The position numbers were made by a program, and so were the translations under genes. From Methylomonas methanica (GTDB taxonomy: Bacteria > Pseudomonadota > Gammaproteobacteria > Methylococcales > Methylomonadaceae), in assembly GCA_001644045.1 (NCBI GenBank), contig LUUF01000079.1, positions 124,001 through 188,000 of the forward strand: 64,000 nt of DNA, given 5' to 3'. This document shows positions 20,236 to 28,758 of the stretch, one piece after another; the first letter of the stretch is position 1; each line of letters starts with the position of its first letter. The notes under the pieces were generated by a model, which was not told the DNA's origin, made no database searches, and was given only the letters and a program-made list of their open reading frames with translations.

Positions 20236-20686
20236 TCTGGTGCAAATGGGGCAAAGCAAGAGACACAGCGTCTCTCGGGTTAATTCTTCAGTTGCAAATG
20301 TAGCGCAGCATCTATTTATCACAAAACTTTTGTAACATTTAGATCAGTCCATCGGCTGATAGGGTGGCTGAGCATCCATATGCAGCGGGTGCTGCGGGCG
20401 TGTTAAGGCTAATCGAAGGGGGAAGGGTAAATCCGGTAGCCGTGGGCAGAGTGGGGCAAAAATTTTCGCGCCGTTCCGGCAAAAAGCGATGTTTGCGTCA
20501 ATAGTTAGAGTCGTCCGTGCATGGGTCGCCGGGGCGAAGAGCTTAGGGATGGAGAGAGCTTTTCACATCCTTGTGACCATGTCCCGGCACTCCGTTAGAG
20601 TACGAAGTGAACCCATGCCGGGATGAGCGCCGATACAGCTTTATATTTCAGATTAGATTTTGAGATAGGCGCATCAGGCTTTTGCC
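20236..20686. other. 451-base intergenic region with a copy of the TonB-leader core
   Basis: Between the start of the orphan TonB receptor and the stop of the PiuC-type gene. It contains GGGTGGCTGAG at 20362-20372, identical to part of the leader of the receptor at 22098-24293. No open frame, RNA gene or Fur box was recognised. A cobalamin riboswitch was looked for and its conserved boxes are absent. Confidence 0.4.
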
Positions 20687-21370
20687 TCACACATCCGCCC
20701 ACATCCGCAGCAGGTTGTGGTAGCAGCCGGTCAGATTGACGGTCGGAGCGCTGTCGCCCTGGGTGTTGCGCAATTCCAGGATAGCCATATCCATTTCAAA
20801 CAGTAAGCGGCGGCGTTCGGTTTCGCGCACCATGCTTTCCAGCCAGAAAAACGAGGCCATCCGCGCGCCGCGCGTGACCGGTTCCACCCGGTGCAGGCTG
20901 GAGCCCGGATACAACACCATGTCGCCGGCCGCCAGTTTTACCGCGTGCTCGCCGTAGGTATCTTCAATCACCAACTCGCCGCCTTCGTAACTGTCCGGGT
21001 CAGCCAGGAAGATGGTGGCGGACAAATCGGTGCGCACCCGTTCGCCGCTGATCTGGCAATGGCGGATAGCGTTATCGATGTGATTGCCGAAGGTGTTGTG
21101 TTCGCCTGAATAACGATTGAACAGCGGTGGGAAAATCTTTTTCGGCAGCGCCGCCGACAGAAATAGCGGGTTGCGGTTCAACGCCTCCAGCACGATGGCT
21201 CGGGCAGCGTGGCTTTGTTCGGTCTGCTCCGGCAATTGCCAGTTGTTTTTTACTTGCGCGGACTGCGTACCGGCGGTGATGCGGCCGTCCGCCCAAGGGG
21301 CATCGGCCAATAGCTCGCGGACTGTTTGCAGCTCGGCTTGGGTCAGGACTTCCGGAATTTCGATTAACAT
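20687..21370 (-). CDS. piuC: Fe(II)/2-oxoglutarate hydroxylase, PiuC/YbiX type
   Basis: 227 residues of the PKHD-type hydroxylase family. The iron-binding facial triad is visible: HIDNA (HxD) near residue 95 and the distal [14 protein letters not shown], where the Arg should bind 2-oxoglutarate. [23 protein letters not shown] is the core strand region (family hallmark, here given by position about 108-130). The start is the ATG at 21370; the open frame to 21400 looks spurious. In E. coli and Pseudomonas this gene lies beside the Fiu/PiuA siderophore receptor, and here it follows a Fiu-like receptor. The exact substrate of the family is not settled. Confidence 0.92.
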   Translation of the reverse strand: MLIEIPEVLTQAELQTVRELLADAPWADGRITAGTQSAQVKNNWQLPEQTEQSHAARAIVLEALNRNPLFLSAALPKKIFPPLFNRYSGEHNTFGNHIDNAIRHCQISGERVRTDLSATIFLADPDSYEGGELVIEDTYGEHAVKLAAGDMVLYPGSSLHRVEPVTRGARMASFFWLESMVRETERRRLLFEMDMAILELRNTQGDSAPTVNLTGCYHNLLRMWADV

Positions 21371-21374
21371 GGCC

Positions 21375-22085
21375 CTAACCCGCGATCGCTTGCATGGCAA
21401 AAAACACGGCCAAACTCATCGAGCCCAGCCCCAAGCCGGCGGCTGCAATGCGATTGCCGTGCAGGCGGGTCCACAGCAAGGTACCGGTCAAGCTTAATAG
21501 CAGCAAGCCGCCAGCCAAGGTATCGACCAGTAGTATCCAGCCTACGCCCATGCCGGTGCCTTTATGCAGATTGTTCAGCGTGTTCAACAAGTTTGCCTCG
21601 CCTTGCTTGACTGTGACAAAAGCGTTGCCTTCCCAATAGTCGGCGGACAACATCTTTTGCGGATTGCGGACGTTGATTTGCCAGGACGCCGGTTGCTGGA
21701 CAGCTTGATTGTTCCAGGTCACGGTCTTGCCGGGTTCCTTGCGGATTTTGGCGTTGGAAGTATCGACGCCCAAGGTTTGGCTCAGCCAGGCGGCCATTGC
21801 CTTGGGATCGGCGGGACGGGGTTCCGGTAGCGCCAGCTGAATTTCTTTCTGTTCCATGCGGCCGATGGGGATTTTCAACACATCGCGGTGATTCATTAAA
21901 ATCCCGGTAAAGCCGAATAGCAAACCCAGCGCCGCGCCCCACAGGCCAAACCAGGCGTGCGTGCGGCGCAGCCATTTCAGGAAAGCGCCGCGCGACAGGC
22001 TTTTCGGTAAAAACAGGTAGCCACCGTTGGTTTTCTTGTGCGGGCGGTTGGCTGGCGGAAGTAATTGCTCGGTAGCTGTATTCAT
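21375..22085 (-). CDS. PepSY-associated membrane protein
   Basis: 236 residues. It has an N-terminal membrane segment after a basic stretch ([25 protein letters not shown]), a periplasmic part of about 110 residues carrying [17 protein letters not shown], and two membrane segments near the C-terminus ([20 protein letters not shown] and [13 protein letters not shown]). This is the layout of PepSY_TM-like proteins found beside siderophore receptors, some of which act in periplasmic iron release or reduction. That role is inferred here. It lies between the receptor and piuC, 12 and 4 bases from them, so the three genes are one operon. Confidence 0.85.
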   Translation of the reverse strand: MNTATEQLLPPANRPHKKTNGGYLFLPKSLSRGAFLKWLRRTHAWFGLWGAALGLLFGFTGILMNHRDVLKIPIGRMEQKEIQLALPEPRPADPKAMAAWLSQTLGVDTSNAKIRKEPGKTVTWNNQAVQQPASWQINVRNPQKMLSADYWEGNAFVTVKQGEANLLNTLNNLHKGTGMGVGWILLVDTLAGGLLLLSLTGTLLWTRLHGNRIAAAGLGLGSMSLAVFFAMQAIAG

Positions 22086-22097
22086 TATATTTTCTGT

Positions 22098-24293
22098 TTA
22101 ATATTTGAAATTCACCGTTACCTGGCCGGATACCGGCACACCGGGTAGGGCCGAGTTTTGCTGACCTGATTCGTAGTAAACGGTATTGCCCAGATTGAAC
22201 ACATTCAGCTGCACGTCGTAATGTTTTTGATGATAAGCCAAGACTGCGTCTACCCGCGCGTAACCGGGCAGTACCGCTTCGTTGACGCTGTCGGCGTAAC
22301 GCTCGGTAGCGTAAAACACGCCGCCGCCCAGTTCCCAATTATCGGTCAAATGATAGCTGGTCCAGGCCACGCCGCTATGTTTGGGTACGTTGACCGAGGT
22401 CATGCCTTGCAGGGATTTCAGTAAGCCGCTGACTTGACCTGTGGCTGTGGTGGTGGATTTGAGAATTTTGCCATCCAGGTACGCATAAGTCAGCGAGACA
22501 TCCCAAGCGGGCAGCACTTCGCCGGCCAAACCCAACTCGAAACCATCGGTACGCTGCTCGCCGCCCAATACCTGTAACGCGGTGTTGTTCGGGTCGGTGA
22601 CCCGTGCGTTGGTTTTTTCCAGTCTAAACAATGCGCCGGTAGCGGACAGTCTGCCGTCCAAAAAGTCCAGTTTTGCGCCAATCTCGTAATTATTGTTAGT
22701 TTCCGGCGGCAGATTGGCGGTGTTTGCCGCGAGACTGAGACTCTCCGCCGATGGGTTGAAGGAATTGCCGTAACTGAAGTAGTAGGACTGCGATTTGGTC
22801 GGTTGATAAACCAAGCCGCCGCGCGGGCTCCATTGCGCATCGCTACGGCTGAAACTGCCTGCGGCGCTGAGGCGGTCGAACTGCTGCGCGTCGAAGACGT
22901 TGTAGCGCGTACCGCCGAGCAGCTTCCATTCAGGCGTCAGCTCGATTTGATCCATGACGTAACCGGCATAATATTGGGCTTTCGTCAATCGATTGGTGGC
23001 CAGCGTGCCGCTGAAATCGTTGGCCAAGCCTCTAACGCTGGCGGTGACGAATGGGTTAAATACTGAGATTCGATCAACGCCGGTCGAATCTTTGGATTTG
23101 AAGTCGTAATCTTCCCAACCGAATTCGCTACCGAACATCAAGGTATTGTTGAAGCCGAACAAGGGTTTCTTGTAGACGAAGTCGGTTTGGTTGTAGACGT
23201 TTTCCTGAGTGTTTTGCCGCAAGGCCTGGGTGCGGGCTATCGTGCCCGTGTTGGCGCCGGTCAGAGCCGCCGCGCCGGAGAACAAGTGAGTCAGATATTT
23301 ACGCTCGTAATCGCCGTAACGTACGGTGTTTTTAACCGAGAAATCGTTGTTGAAACGGTGCGTCAGCGCGACGGTGGCGACGTTGACGTCGGTATCCATC
23401 ATTCGGTTGTCGGTAAAGCCGTAAAAAGTGTTGATGGGTACGCCGGCCGGCCGGCCGTTGTACATTGGCACGCCGTAGTCGAAAACGCCTTCTTCCTGTT
23501 GATGCAGCAGATTTAACGATAAGTCGGTGTCCGGCGTTATCTTGAGCGCAAACGACGGCGCGATGCCCCAGCGGCTGGTTTGATTGTAATCGCGGAACGA
23601 ACCGGCGTCCTGATACATCACGTTGAGGCGGGCGGACAAGTCCTGATAGGCGGTTTCCGCGTCTATCGCGGTACGTTTGAAGTCGTATAAGCCGTAAGTG
23701 AAATTGCCGTTGACGCCTGTCTTGCCGGTCGGTTTCTTCGCAACCTGGTTGATCACGCCGCCGGTAGCGCCGCGACCGAATAATACCGAGGAGGCGCCTT
23801 TCAAGACTTCGGCTCTTTCGATGAAAAAAGTATCGCGGTTGTATTGGCCGTTGTCTTTGACGCCGTCCAGATATTGATCCGAGCTGGCGGCGAAACCGCG
23901 CAGGGTGATCGAATCGCCAGTGCGGCCGCCTTCGCCGGCGGCAATGGTCAGGCCGCTGACGTTTTTCAGGGCGTCGCGCAAGTTGAAGGCATTTTGCGAC
24001 TCAATCAGTTCCTTTTTCACCACGCTGACCGACTGCGGTATATCGCGCAGTGCCATTTCGGTTTTACTGCCGGTGCTGGAAGTCTCGGCTTTGAAGCGGT
24101 TGGCTTGCTTTTCGCGATTGGCTTTGACCTTCACATCTTCCAAAACCACTTCTTGTTCGTCGTTACCGCTTGTTTCGGCGGGCGGTTCGGCGGCAAATGC
24201 CACTCCGCTAAGCGCCGCGCCCAGCGGTAATAAGGCGCCCAGCCGCCATTTGGCGGTGCTGGGCTTTCTGGTAATCGAATGGTTTGCGGACAT
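22098..24293 (-). CDS. fiu: TonB-dependent siderophore receptor, Fiu-like
   Basis: 731 residues. A signal peptide (LGALLPLGAALSGVAFA) is followed by a putative TonB box region (VVLEDVKVKA), a plug with TEMALRDIPQSVSVVKKELI and RAEVLKGASSVLFGRGATGG, and a barrel ending in SGQVTVNFKY. The plug pattern is that of siderophore receptors of the FhuE/FpvA/Fiu group, and the linked PiuC points to a catecholate receptor of the Fiu/PiuA type. The start is the ATG at 24293, with AGGGAA 5 bases upstream. The earlier ATG at 24314 has no ribosome site and overlaps a leader peptide stop. Regulation by Fur is likely from the AT-rich operator-like sequence at 24450. Confidence 0.9.
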   Translation of the reverse strand: MSANHSITRKPSTAKWRLGALLPLGAALSGVAFAAEPPAETSGNDEQEVVLEDVKVKANREKQANRFKAETSSTGSKTEMALRDIPQSVSVVKKELIESQNAFNLRDALKNVSGLTIAAGEGGRTGDSITLRGFAASSDQYLDGVKDNGQYNRDTFFIERAEVLKGASSVLFGRGATGGVINQVAKKPTGKTGVNGNFTYGLYDFKRTAIDAETAYQDLSARLNVMYQDAGSFRDYNQTSRWGIAPSFALKITPDTDLSLNLLHQQEEGVFDYGVPMYNGRPAGVPINTFYGFTDNRMMDTDVNVATVALTHRFNNDFSVKNTVRYGDYERKYLTHLFSGAAALTGANTGTIARTQALRQNTQENVYNQTDFVYKKPLFGFNNTLMFGSEFGWEDYDFKSKDSTGVDRISVFNPFVTASVRGLANDFSGTLATNRLTKAQYYAGYVMDQIELTPEWKLLGGTRYNVFDAQQFDRLSAAGSFSRSDAQWSPRGGLVYQPTKSQSYYFSYGNSFNPSAESLSLAANTANLPPETNNNYEIGAKLDFLDGRLSATGALFRLEKTNARVTDPNNTALQVLGGEQRTDGFELGLAGEVLPAWDVSLTYAYLDGKILKSTTTATGQVSGLLKSLQGMTSVNVPKHSGVAWTSYHLTDNWELGGGVFYATERYADSVNEAVLPGYARVDAVLAYHQKHYDVQLNVFNLGNTVYYESGQQNSALPGVPVSGQVTVNFKY

Positions 24294-24313
24294 AATATTC
24301 CCTAGAGTAAGCA

Positions 24314-24379
24314 TTAATAAAGTTGCTGGCTGCCTGGCAGGGAATGCTGGGTGGCTGAGTTTTCACTAACCGATTGCAT
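24314..24379 (-). CDS. possible 21-residue leader peptide before the Fiu-like receptor
   Basis: An ATG at 24379, preceded by TGGACAAT, opens a 21-codon frame (MQSVSENSATQHSLPGSQQ then LY). It ends at a TAA whose last two bases begin the ATG at 24314, 21 bases upstream of the chosen receptor start. The frame spans the repeated leader element. It may be a coupling or attenuation peptide, or simply chance; the other leader copies do not carry an equivalent ATG. Confidence 0.3.
   Translation of the reverse strand: MQSVSENSATQHSLPGSQQLY
24324..24357 (-). repeat. TonB-leader element, copy A
   Basis: On the plus strand this begins TGCTGGCTGCCTGGC and ends GGTGGCTG, with 11 bases between. The copy at 37032 has the same length and spacing and agrees at about 28 of 34 positions. 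It lies in the 5' leader of the siderophore receptor, roughly 30-65 bases before the start codon. It may act as RNA structure, a regulator site or a coding leader. Confidence 0.55.
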
Positions 24380-24449
24380 ATTGTCCATCGGCTATCGATC
24401 GTTATTCGAGCTACGCTAGCTCCAAAAAGCGGGTAATAATATCGCGCTC

Positions 24450-24470
24450 AAATAATAACGATTCTCATTT
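24450..24470. promoter_or_regulatory. weak Fur-box-like site upstream of the Fiu-like operon
   Basis: TAATAACGATTCTCA fits one half (ATTCTCA) of the inverted Fur 7-1-7 pattern well and the other half poorly. It is about 160 bases before the receptor start in an AT-rich stretch, a suitable place for Fur control. Confidence 0.4.
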
Positions 24471-24682
24471 TATTTTTTTTGCCGACAATGTCAACTACGA
24501 AGTTTGTGGTCGGATTGTTTCCTATTTTGAAACCAAACTACGCAGACGCTTAGCATTTCGAAAACATTCGAGTGGTTTAGGAGTGTTGATAGCCAAAAAG
24601 CTTGCAGAAAACAGCTGTCGGCTAGTAATGAATAGCCTAAGTGCGCGTGTGTTTTGAAGGATGAAGAAATGCTTTACTTTTT

Positions 24683-24703
24683 AAATGAGAATAATTATCA
24701 TTT
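24683..24703. promoter_or_regulatory. Fur box upstream of two small iron-associated genes
   Basis: AAATGAGAAT, one central base, then ATTATCATTT: the arms are inverted repeats at 9 of 10 positions and match the GATAATGATAATCATTATC-type consensus. It ends 30 bases before the small gene at 24733. It is also close enough to influence the divergent receptor promoter. Confidence 0.75.
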
Positions 24704-24732
24704 AATTTAGATTAAGAAATTCAGTTTCCATC

Positions 24733-24945
24733 GTGAAAAGACTATTTCCCTTGTTTAGAGAACCCGAGGCTGTGCGGTTGGCAATTGCCCCCGAGATTTT
24801 AGCCGCGCTCGTCGAAAAAGGCGAAATCCACGCCACGGATTTTCAGTGCCTGGACTTAGGATCGAAGCAGATCGTATGGAGAATATTTCTGTCGCTGGCT
24901 AAAACTAAACTCAGCCGCAGTTTCGCTAATCCGGAGAGGCAATAA
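24733..24945 (+). CDS. small Fur-linked protein, unknown function
   Basis: 70 residues from a GTG start, 30 bases after a strong Fur box. The family is not recognised. The protein has a helical, leucine-rich character (LAIAPEILAALVEKGEIHA, then CLDLGSKQIVWRIFLSLAK), no signal peptide and no obvious metal motif. The ribosome site is weak. It is followed after 56 bases by another small gene in the same direction, forming a probable iron-responsive bicistron. The start could be wrong, but no better one is in frame. Confidence 0.55.
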   Translation: MKRLFPLFREPEAVRLAIAPEILAALVEKGEIHATDFQCLDLGSKQIVWRIFLSLAKTKLSRSFANPERQ

Positions 24946-25001
24946 CTTAGTTCGCTTAAGCGTTTTTACATCACCATCACGATTTTTAAAGGAGTAATCG
25001 T

Positions 25002-25247
25002 ATGCAAAAAAAGCCTTGTAACCATGAATGTTTGGCGGCTTCCGAATTTAGCAAAGTCCTGATCTGCCGCGAATGCGGCGTCGTACATCTGCATATACAG
25101 AATATGTCTTTACGTTTGGAGGTAAACGAATTCTTGAGTTTTGCCGACACCATGGCGGAAGCCTCGCACCAAGCTAGAATGGGCCAGAAAGACAAAAGCA
25201 AGCGTGGTGGATTCACCGTGGTTAAATCCAGCACCAGGCTTAATTGA
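25002..25247 (+). CDS. small Cys/His-containing protein, unknown function
   Basis: 81 residues with a good ribosome site (AAAGGAG) before the ATG. It opens with CNHECL and has CRECGVVHLHIQ about 18 residues later, so four or more Cys/His residues could form a small zinc or iron site. The following LRLEVNEFLSFADTMAEA is helical. No signal peptide is present. It sits downstream of a Fur box with the 70-residue gene, suggesting a cytoplasmic iron-related role (inference). No function is assigned. Confidence 0.65.
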   Translation: MQKKPCNHECLAASEFSKVLICRECGVVHLHIQNMSLRLEVNEFLSFADTMAEASHQARMGQKDKSKRGGFTVVKSSTRLN

Positions 25248-25461
25248 AGAACCTGGTTCGGACCGGCAATTCTGTTTACCGACACCGTCTCGAAAATAGC
25301 CGCTGAGTTTCGCGGCAGCGGTACGGAAGGTTTTGTGTGAATTTTAATAATCGATGTTGCTGAAGACTCATCACTTAAAGGCATCTTCTAGCGAAATCGC
25401 AACCTTGCTGGCACTGCGTGTAAAGATTTTTGTTAACCCGGTCGTACAGCCGATTGGTATT

Positions 25462-26660
25462 TCAGTTAACACAAAAACGATCAACCATGCTCTCACTGTA
25501 TGTGTTCGCAGCCAGAGATACCACTTTGTCAGCCATGCCTATGGTTTCCGGTCTATGGGCGATGGTTAAGCGGGTGATGTTTAACGAATTGATTGCCAAT
25601 TCACCTTCCGCTCTTTTTCGACATCTGATGACTTTGTCCGCTGCGAAGCCGTCGATCTGTTCTTTTTCCGCCAAGACAATCTCGACGTAAAGTCGTCCTT
25701 GTACGAAATATACGCCACCAGCATGCCCACGGTCAGTGTGTTGTCCATGACCATGGTCGCATCGAGCGCCAGCACGGTGGATGGCTTCGGTGGCAAATAC
25801 CGCGCTATAACCCAGCGACATTTTTTGCGCGCCAATGCGTTTATTGACGCCGGCCACGAACAAATTCAGCCAGCGCGCCCGGCGCTGCACTTCCAAACCC
25901 GCCAACTTCGTGGTGTGGACGGCGCAAATACTTTCCAGAAAATAGGTTTGCTCCTTGGCTTCGTGTGCCAACGCTTCATCGGTTAATCGATGATAAACCC
26001 CATGGGGCAAAACGCGTATCAGCAGATAGCCCAATACAGCGGCGATCGCGAAAGCGCTCAACATGGGGCTGTACAACAACATCACCGCCAGGACAATTAA
26101 ACCGAATCCGCCATCCAAGACCACTTCCACTAATTTGCCGGTCAGTGTTTGTTGAATAGCTTGCATGGATTGAAACCGGGATACGATATCGCCGGTGTGC
26201 TGCATTTCGAACCAGTGCACGGGCAGCCTCAACAGATGGCCGATGGCCCATTGCAGATTAAACTGCGTGGCCAGAACGATGGCTAGCCAGCCTCTAACGG
26301 CTTCCAACACGATTTTAATAATGGCAATCAAGGCATAGGCTAAGGCCAATACCAGCAGGAAGTCCCGGTCGCCGGACACAATCGCGCCGTCCACGATCCA
26401 TTGAGCAGCTATCGGTGTTAACGGTGCGAATAATTGCATGGCAACGGCCAATACCGCTATTTGCGTCAAGCCCCGTATCAGGCCGTAGACCTTGCCAATC
26501 AGTGTGGCGATGGGAAAACTCGGCCTGGGCGTTATGTGCTCGAACTCCGGCGAAGGCGTCAGCTCCAACGCCACGCCGGTGAACAGTTTGTTGACTACGG
26601 CCGTAGCCAGCTCCCTTTCACCCTTGGCCGGATCGTGGACAACCAACCCGGGCGATGGCG
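25462..26660 (-). pseudogene. decayed C39-peptidase ABC transporter (bacteriocin exporter type)
   Basis: The minus-strand frame starts inside the end of a C39 peptidase domain (VVHDPAKGERELA, FTGVALELTPSPEFE) with a stop just upstream, so the catalytic Cys and His are gone. Transmembrane segments follow in good order, including PVHWFEMQHTGDIVSRFQSM and the LHTTKLAGLE-like region. Around 25830 the frame shifts: VMDNTLTVGMLVAYISYKDD continues in another frame (25581-25835). Nearly the whole ATPase domain is then missing; only its tail LNITRLTIAHRPETIGMADK remains. Frameshift plus two large deletions make it non-functional. Family: CvaB/LagD-like exporters that trim double-glycine leaders. Confidence 0.88.
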
Positions 26661-27530
26661 CTAGTTATCTTTTGTGCTGTTGAGCTCTGCCTCGGTGAGG
26701 CCGTTTTTTACCAGCAGCGCCAATTCCTCATGCACGGCTTTAGACAGCTGTTGCCGCAGGGAGGGCGCATAGGTCGCATTGATGGTGGGGGTGGCTCGTT
26801 GTTCAAAGGCTGAAACGCTCATCTTGCTGGCCACGCCGTAGGAAAACCCCTCTTGTTGACGCAGGCTGCGACCAAGGCGGGATTGCAGCGCATCCTCGCC
26901 GAACGCTAGTACCAGTGTGTCGGCTTCGTCCATCTGCAAAGGTTGTCTGAGCAGAGCCGTGTAAATCCCATGCACCTAACAAACTCTCTAACTGCTGGCC
27001 TGTTGCCTTCGCGTCTAATTCTCCAGACAGCATTAACTCGCCGTTCGCCCCGAAATAATCTGCATGGAATGCTTTTGCATTGTTCAATTCGATGTTCTCT
27101 AATGCAGTAAACCCTTCTGTCTTGCTTGGGGCTCGGCGGATATCGCCGACCGGGTAAAGGCTGGTCAAAGCAGTTGTGGTTTCTTCTGCGACGACCTGCG
27201 GTGCGGTTGCCTGATTTTGGTAGGCGGCTTGCAATTAACTTCTAACTTCCATGAATCCCTGTTCCGGTAATGCCGGATTTCGAATAACATCCACCAGTAT
27301 TTCAAGAAACTCCTGCAACGATTTAGTGGGCAGATCGAATCGACAAACGGTCGTCCGTGGGCGTCATCGACAAGCGAGCATCCAAACCAACCAACCAACC
27401 GATCGAATAATTGCTGCCGATCTAAAGTGCTTGAGCCGTGGGCCAACAGGCTACCGGTTACATCCGCCAATATACGTTTGCCAAACATACTTTCCGCTGC
27501 GCCCATACGAAGATCCCAATAGGCAACTCC
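26661..27530 (-). pseudogene. remnant of an M16 (pitrilysin-like) zinc peptidase
   Basis: Pieces in at least three frames line up with the C-terminal half of M16 peptidases. They are GAAESMFGKRILADVTGSLL with STLDRQQLFDRLV (27506 downward), QAAYQNQATAPQVVAEE through HADYFGANGELMLSG (27234 downward), and SRLGRSLRQQEGFSYGVASK through NGLTEAELNST (26975 downward). The HxxEH metal domain at the N-terminus is absent. Several frameshifts separate the pieces. The end abuts the truncated ABC transporter directly, as if a deletion joined the two. Confidence 0.82.
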
Positions 27531-27597
27531 TAATAGCGAGGCGTATTTGAAGGAATGAAGCCTATGCTCTCTTTAACCAATATCCGCAATTGCTGTT

Positions 27598-28026
27598 TTA
27601 TCGAAACGATTTTTTTGACGGCCAAAATCTCCGATAAATAGCAGCGATGATACTCAGTAATAAAAATATTCCCGAGATCAGAACAATATTATCGTACAGC
27701 GCTTTGTCTTGTTTAACGAATTCTGAAGCCGCCCCGGCACAAACAAATCCTGCTACCAAGTAAGTTGTTATATCGTGTCGATACGCGAATTGGGCGGTTT
27801 GTCTTCCTGAGAATAGTCTTTCGATGTGACCTTGGTTTTTTTTAAAATAAAAAAATACTGTCAGCAATATTGAACATAAGGCGATATACAAGACAATCGC
27901 TTCTTCGCCATTGAGATGAGAGGCGATATCCGCAGTAGCATTTGAAAATACGAATATTAATACCGCAAGCGTCGATAGCAGGGCGCAAATCGACGTGGCG
28001 GCAATCAGAAATGGGTTATATTTCAT
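27598..28026 (-). CDS. four-helix membrane protein, possible immunity protein
   Basis: 142 residues with four predicted membrane segments (about 7-27, 45-62, 88-104 and 113-132) and a basic C-terminus (RRFWPSKKSFR). The family is not recognised. The gene is intact and lies 93 bases after a small glycine-rich bacteriocin-like peptide, inside remnants of a bacteriocin export locus. Small multi-pass proteins in that position are often immunity proteins; this is inference from context only. The start ATG at 28026 follows CGGGAC, a weak ribosome site. GC content appears lower than in the flanking heme genes, consistent with transfer. Confidence 0.6.
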   Translation of the reverse strand: MKYNPFLIAATSICALLSTLAVLIFVFSNATADIASHLNGEEAIVLYIALCSILLTVFFYFKKNQGHIERLFSGRQTAQFAYRHDITTYLVAGFVCAGAASEFVKQDKALYDNIVLISGIFLLLSIIAAIYRRFWPSKKSFR

Positions 28027-28119
28027 GAGTAGTCCCGATAAATGAATTTAATACTGCACCGGTAAGAAAGACCCAAGATGGTGAGAAAATCTTTCTTTGG
28101 TAACCCTTTATAAAATATA

Positions 28120-28314
28120 TTACCCACCATCTCCATCCTCTCCACCTAGCAAATTACTCAATACACTTTGAATCGGCGTGTATTGGTTCAGATACTCACC
28201 AATTGTCCAGCCAGCTATTCCGGCAGCGGTTATTGCTGAAGCGGCCACTCCAAAATATCCAGCGGCGGCTATTTGCTGAGCTGTTGTCAACCCGGCCCAT
28301 TGTGCCATACCCAC
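28120..28314 (-). CDS. small Gly/Ala-rich bacteriocin-like peptide
   Basis: 64 residues from the ATG at 28314, rich in Ala, Gly, Ile and Thr. GxxxG-like spacing occurs in a hydrophobic core (AAAGYFGVAASAITAAGIAG), and the tail ends in GGEDGDGG. Such composition is typical of class II bacteriocins and microcins exported by C39 ABC transporters. The frame is open further upstream (LAIAGALGAGVG) and runs without a stop into the HlyD remnant, so the original leader peptide may have been lost to a deletion. No clear ribosome site is present. The gene may be broken. Confidence 0.5.
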   Translation of the reverse strand: MGMAQWAGLTTAQQIAAAGYFGVAASAITAAGIAGWTIGEYLNQYTPIQSVLSNLLGGEDGDGG

Positions 28315-28690
28315 ACCGGCACCTAAAGCGCCGGCAATTGCTAGAGTATCGGCTTCCGAATCCGGAATTTGACCGGGATGTGCGTTAATGCCGGTGATAA
28401 TGCCGTCTCCGGGGCGACGATAGCCAATTGGTTTTGAATGTGGGCTTCCTGGATTTTTTGCCGGAGTACGCTTAAGTCCTGATCGATATTGGCGATGCTG
28501 ATTTGGGTTTTTTCCGGTGCGATGCGTTTTTCGTCTTCCAGCTCCAGTTTTTTCCGCTCTAATTTGTCGTAATCCCGTTTTAGATCCGATGCCTGGGCAC
28601 GTAATAGCGCCAGGTTATCCAACTCCTCTTTAACGGTAGGTCGGGGCATCATCGATTGGTTTGTGTACGGCATACCAAGCGGGATTGGCG
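28315..28690 (-). pseudogene. remnant of an HlyD-type membrane-fusion protein
   Basis: A minus-strand frame carries a coiled coil typical of HlyD adaptors (DLKRDYDKLERKKLELEDEK, then LRQKIQEAHIQNQLAIVAPE). At about 28390 the homology continues in another frame as GDGIITGINAHPGQ, the lipoyl-like APxxGxxxxxxxxPGQ region. After PGQ the match stops and the frame runs into the Gly-rich peptide. The N-terminal membrane anchor and C-terminal barrel are absent. It would have been the adaptor for the C39 exporter whose remains lie at 25462-26660. Confidence 0.75.
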
Positions 28691-28758
28691 GGCTATCACA
28701 TATTCGCTGAGCCAGCGTTTCAAGGTGCGTGCCGTATTTTCCGGCCAGCATGGTTTTA

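Noticed and set aside
20236-20686. Cobalamin riboswitch in the TonB receptor leader
   Set aside because: The conserved B12-box and GCCACTG elements are not present; only the shared GGGTGGCTGAG motif was found.
21562-22338. 258-residue open frame on minus strand
   Set aside because: Arg-rich, overlaps the PepSY protein and receptor in another frame, and has no family features; a shadow frame.
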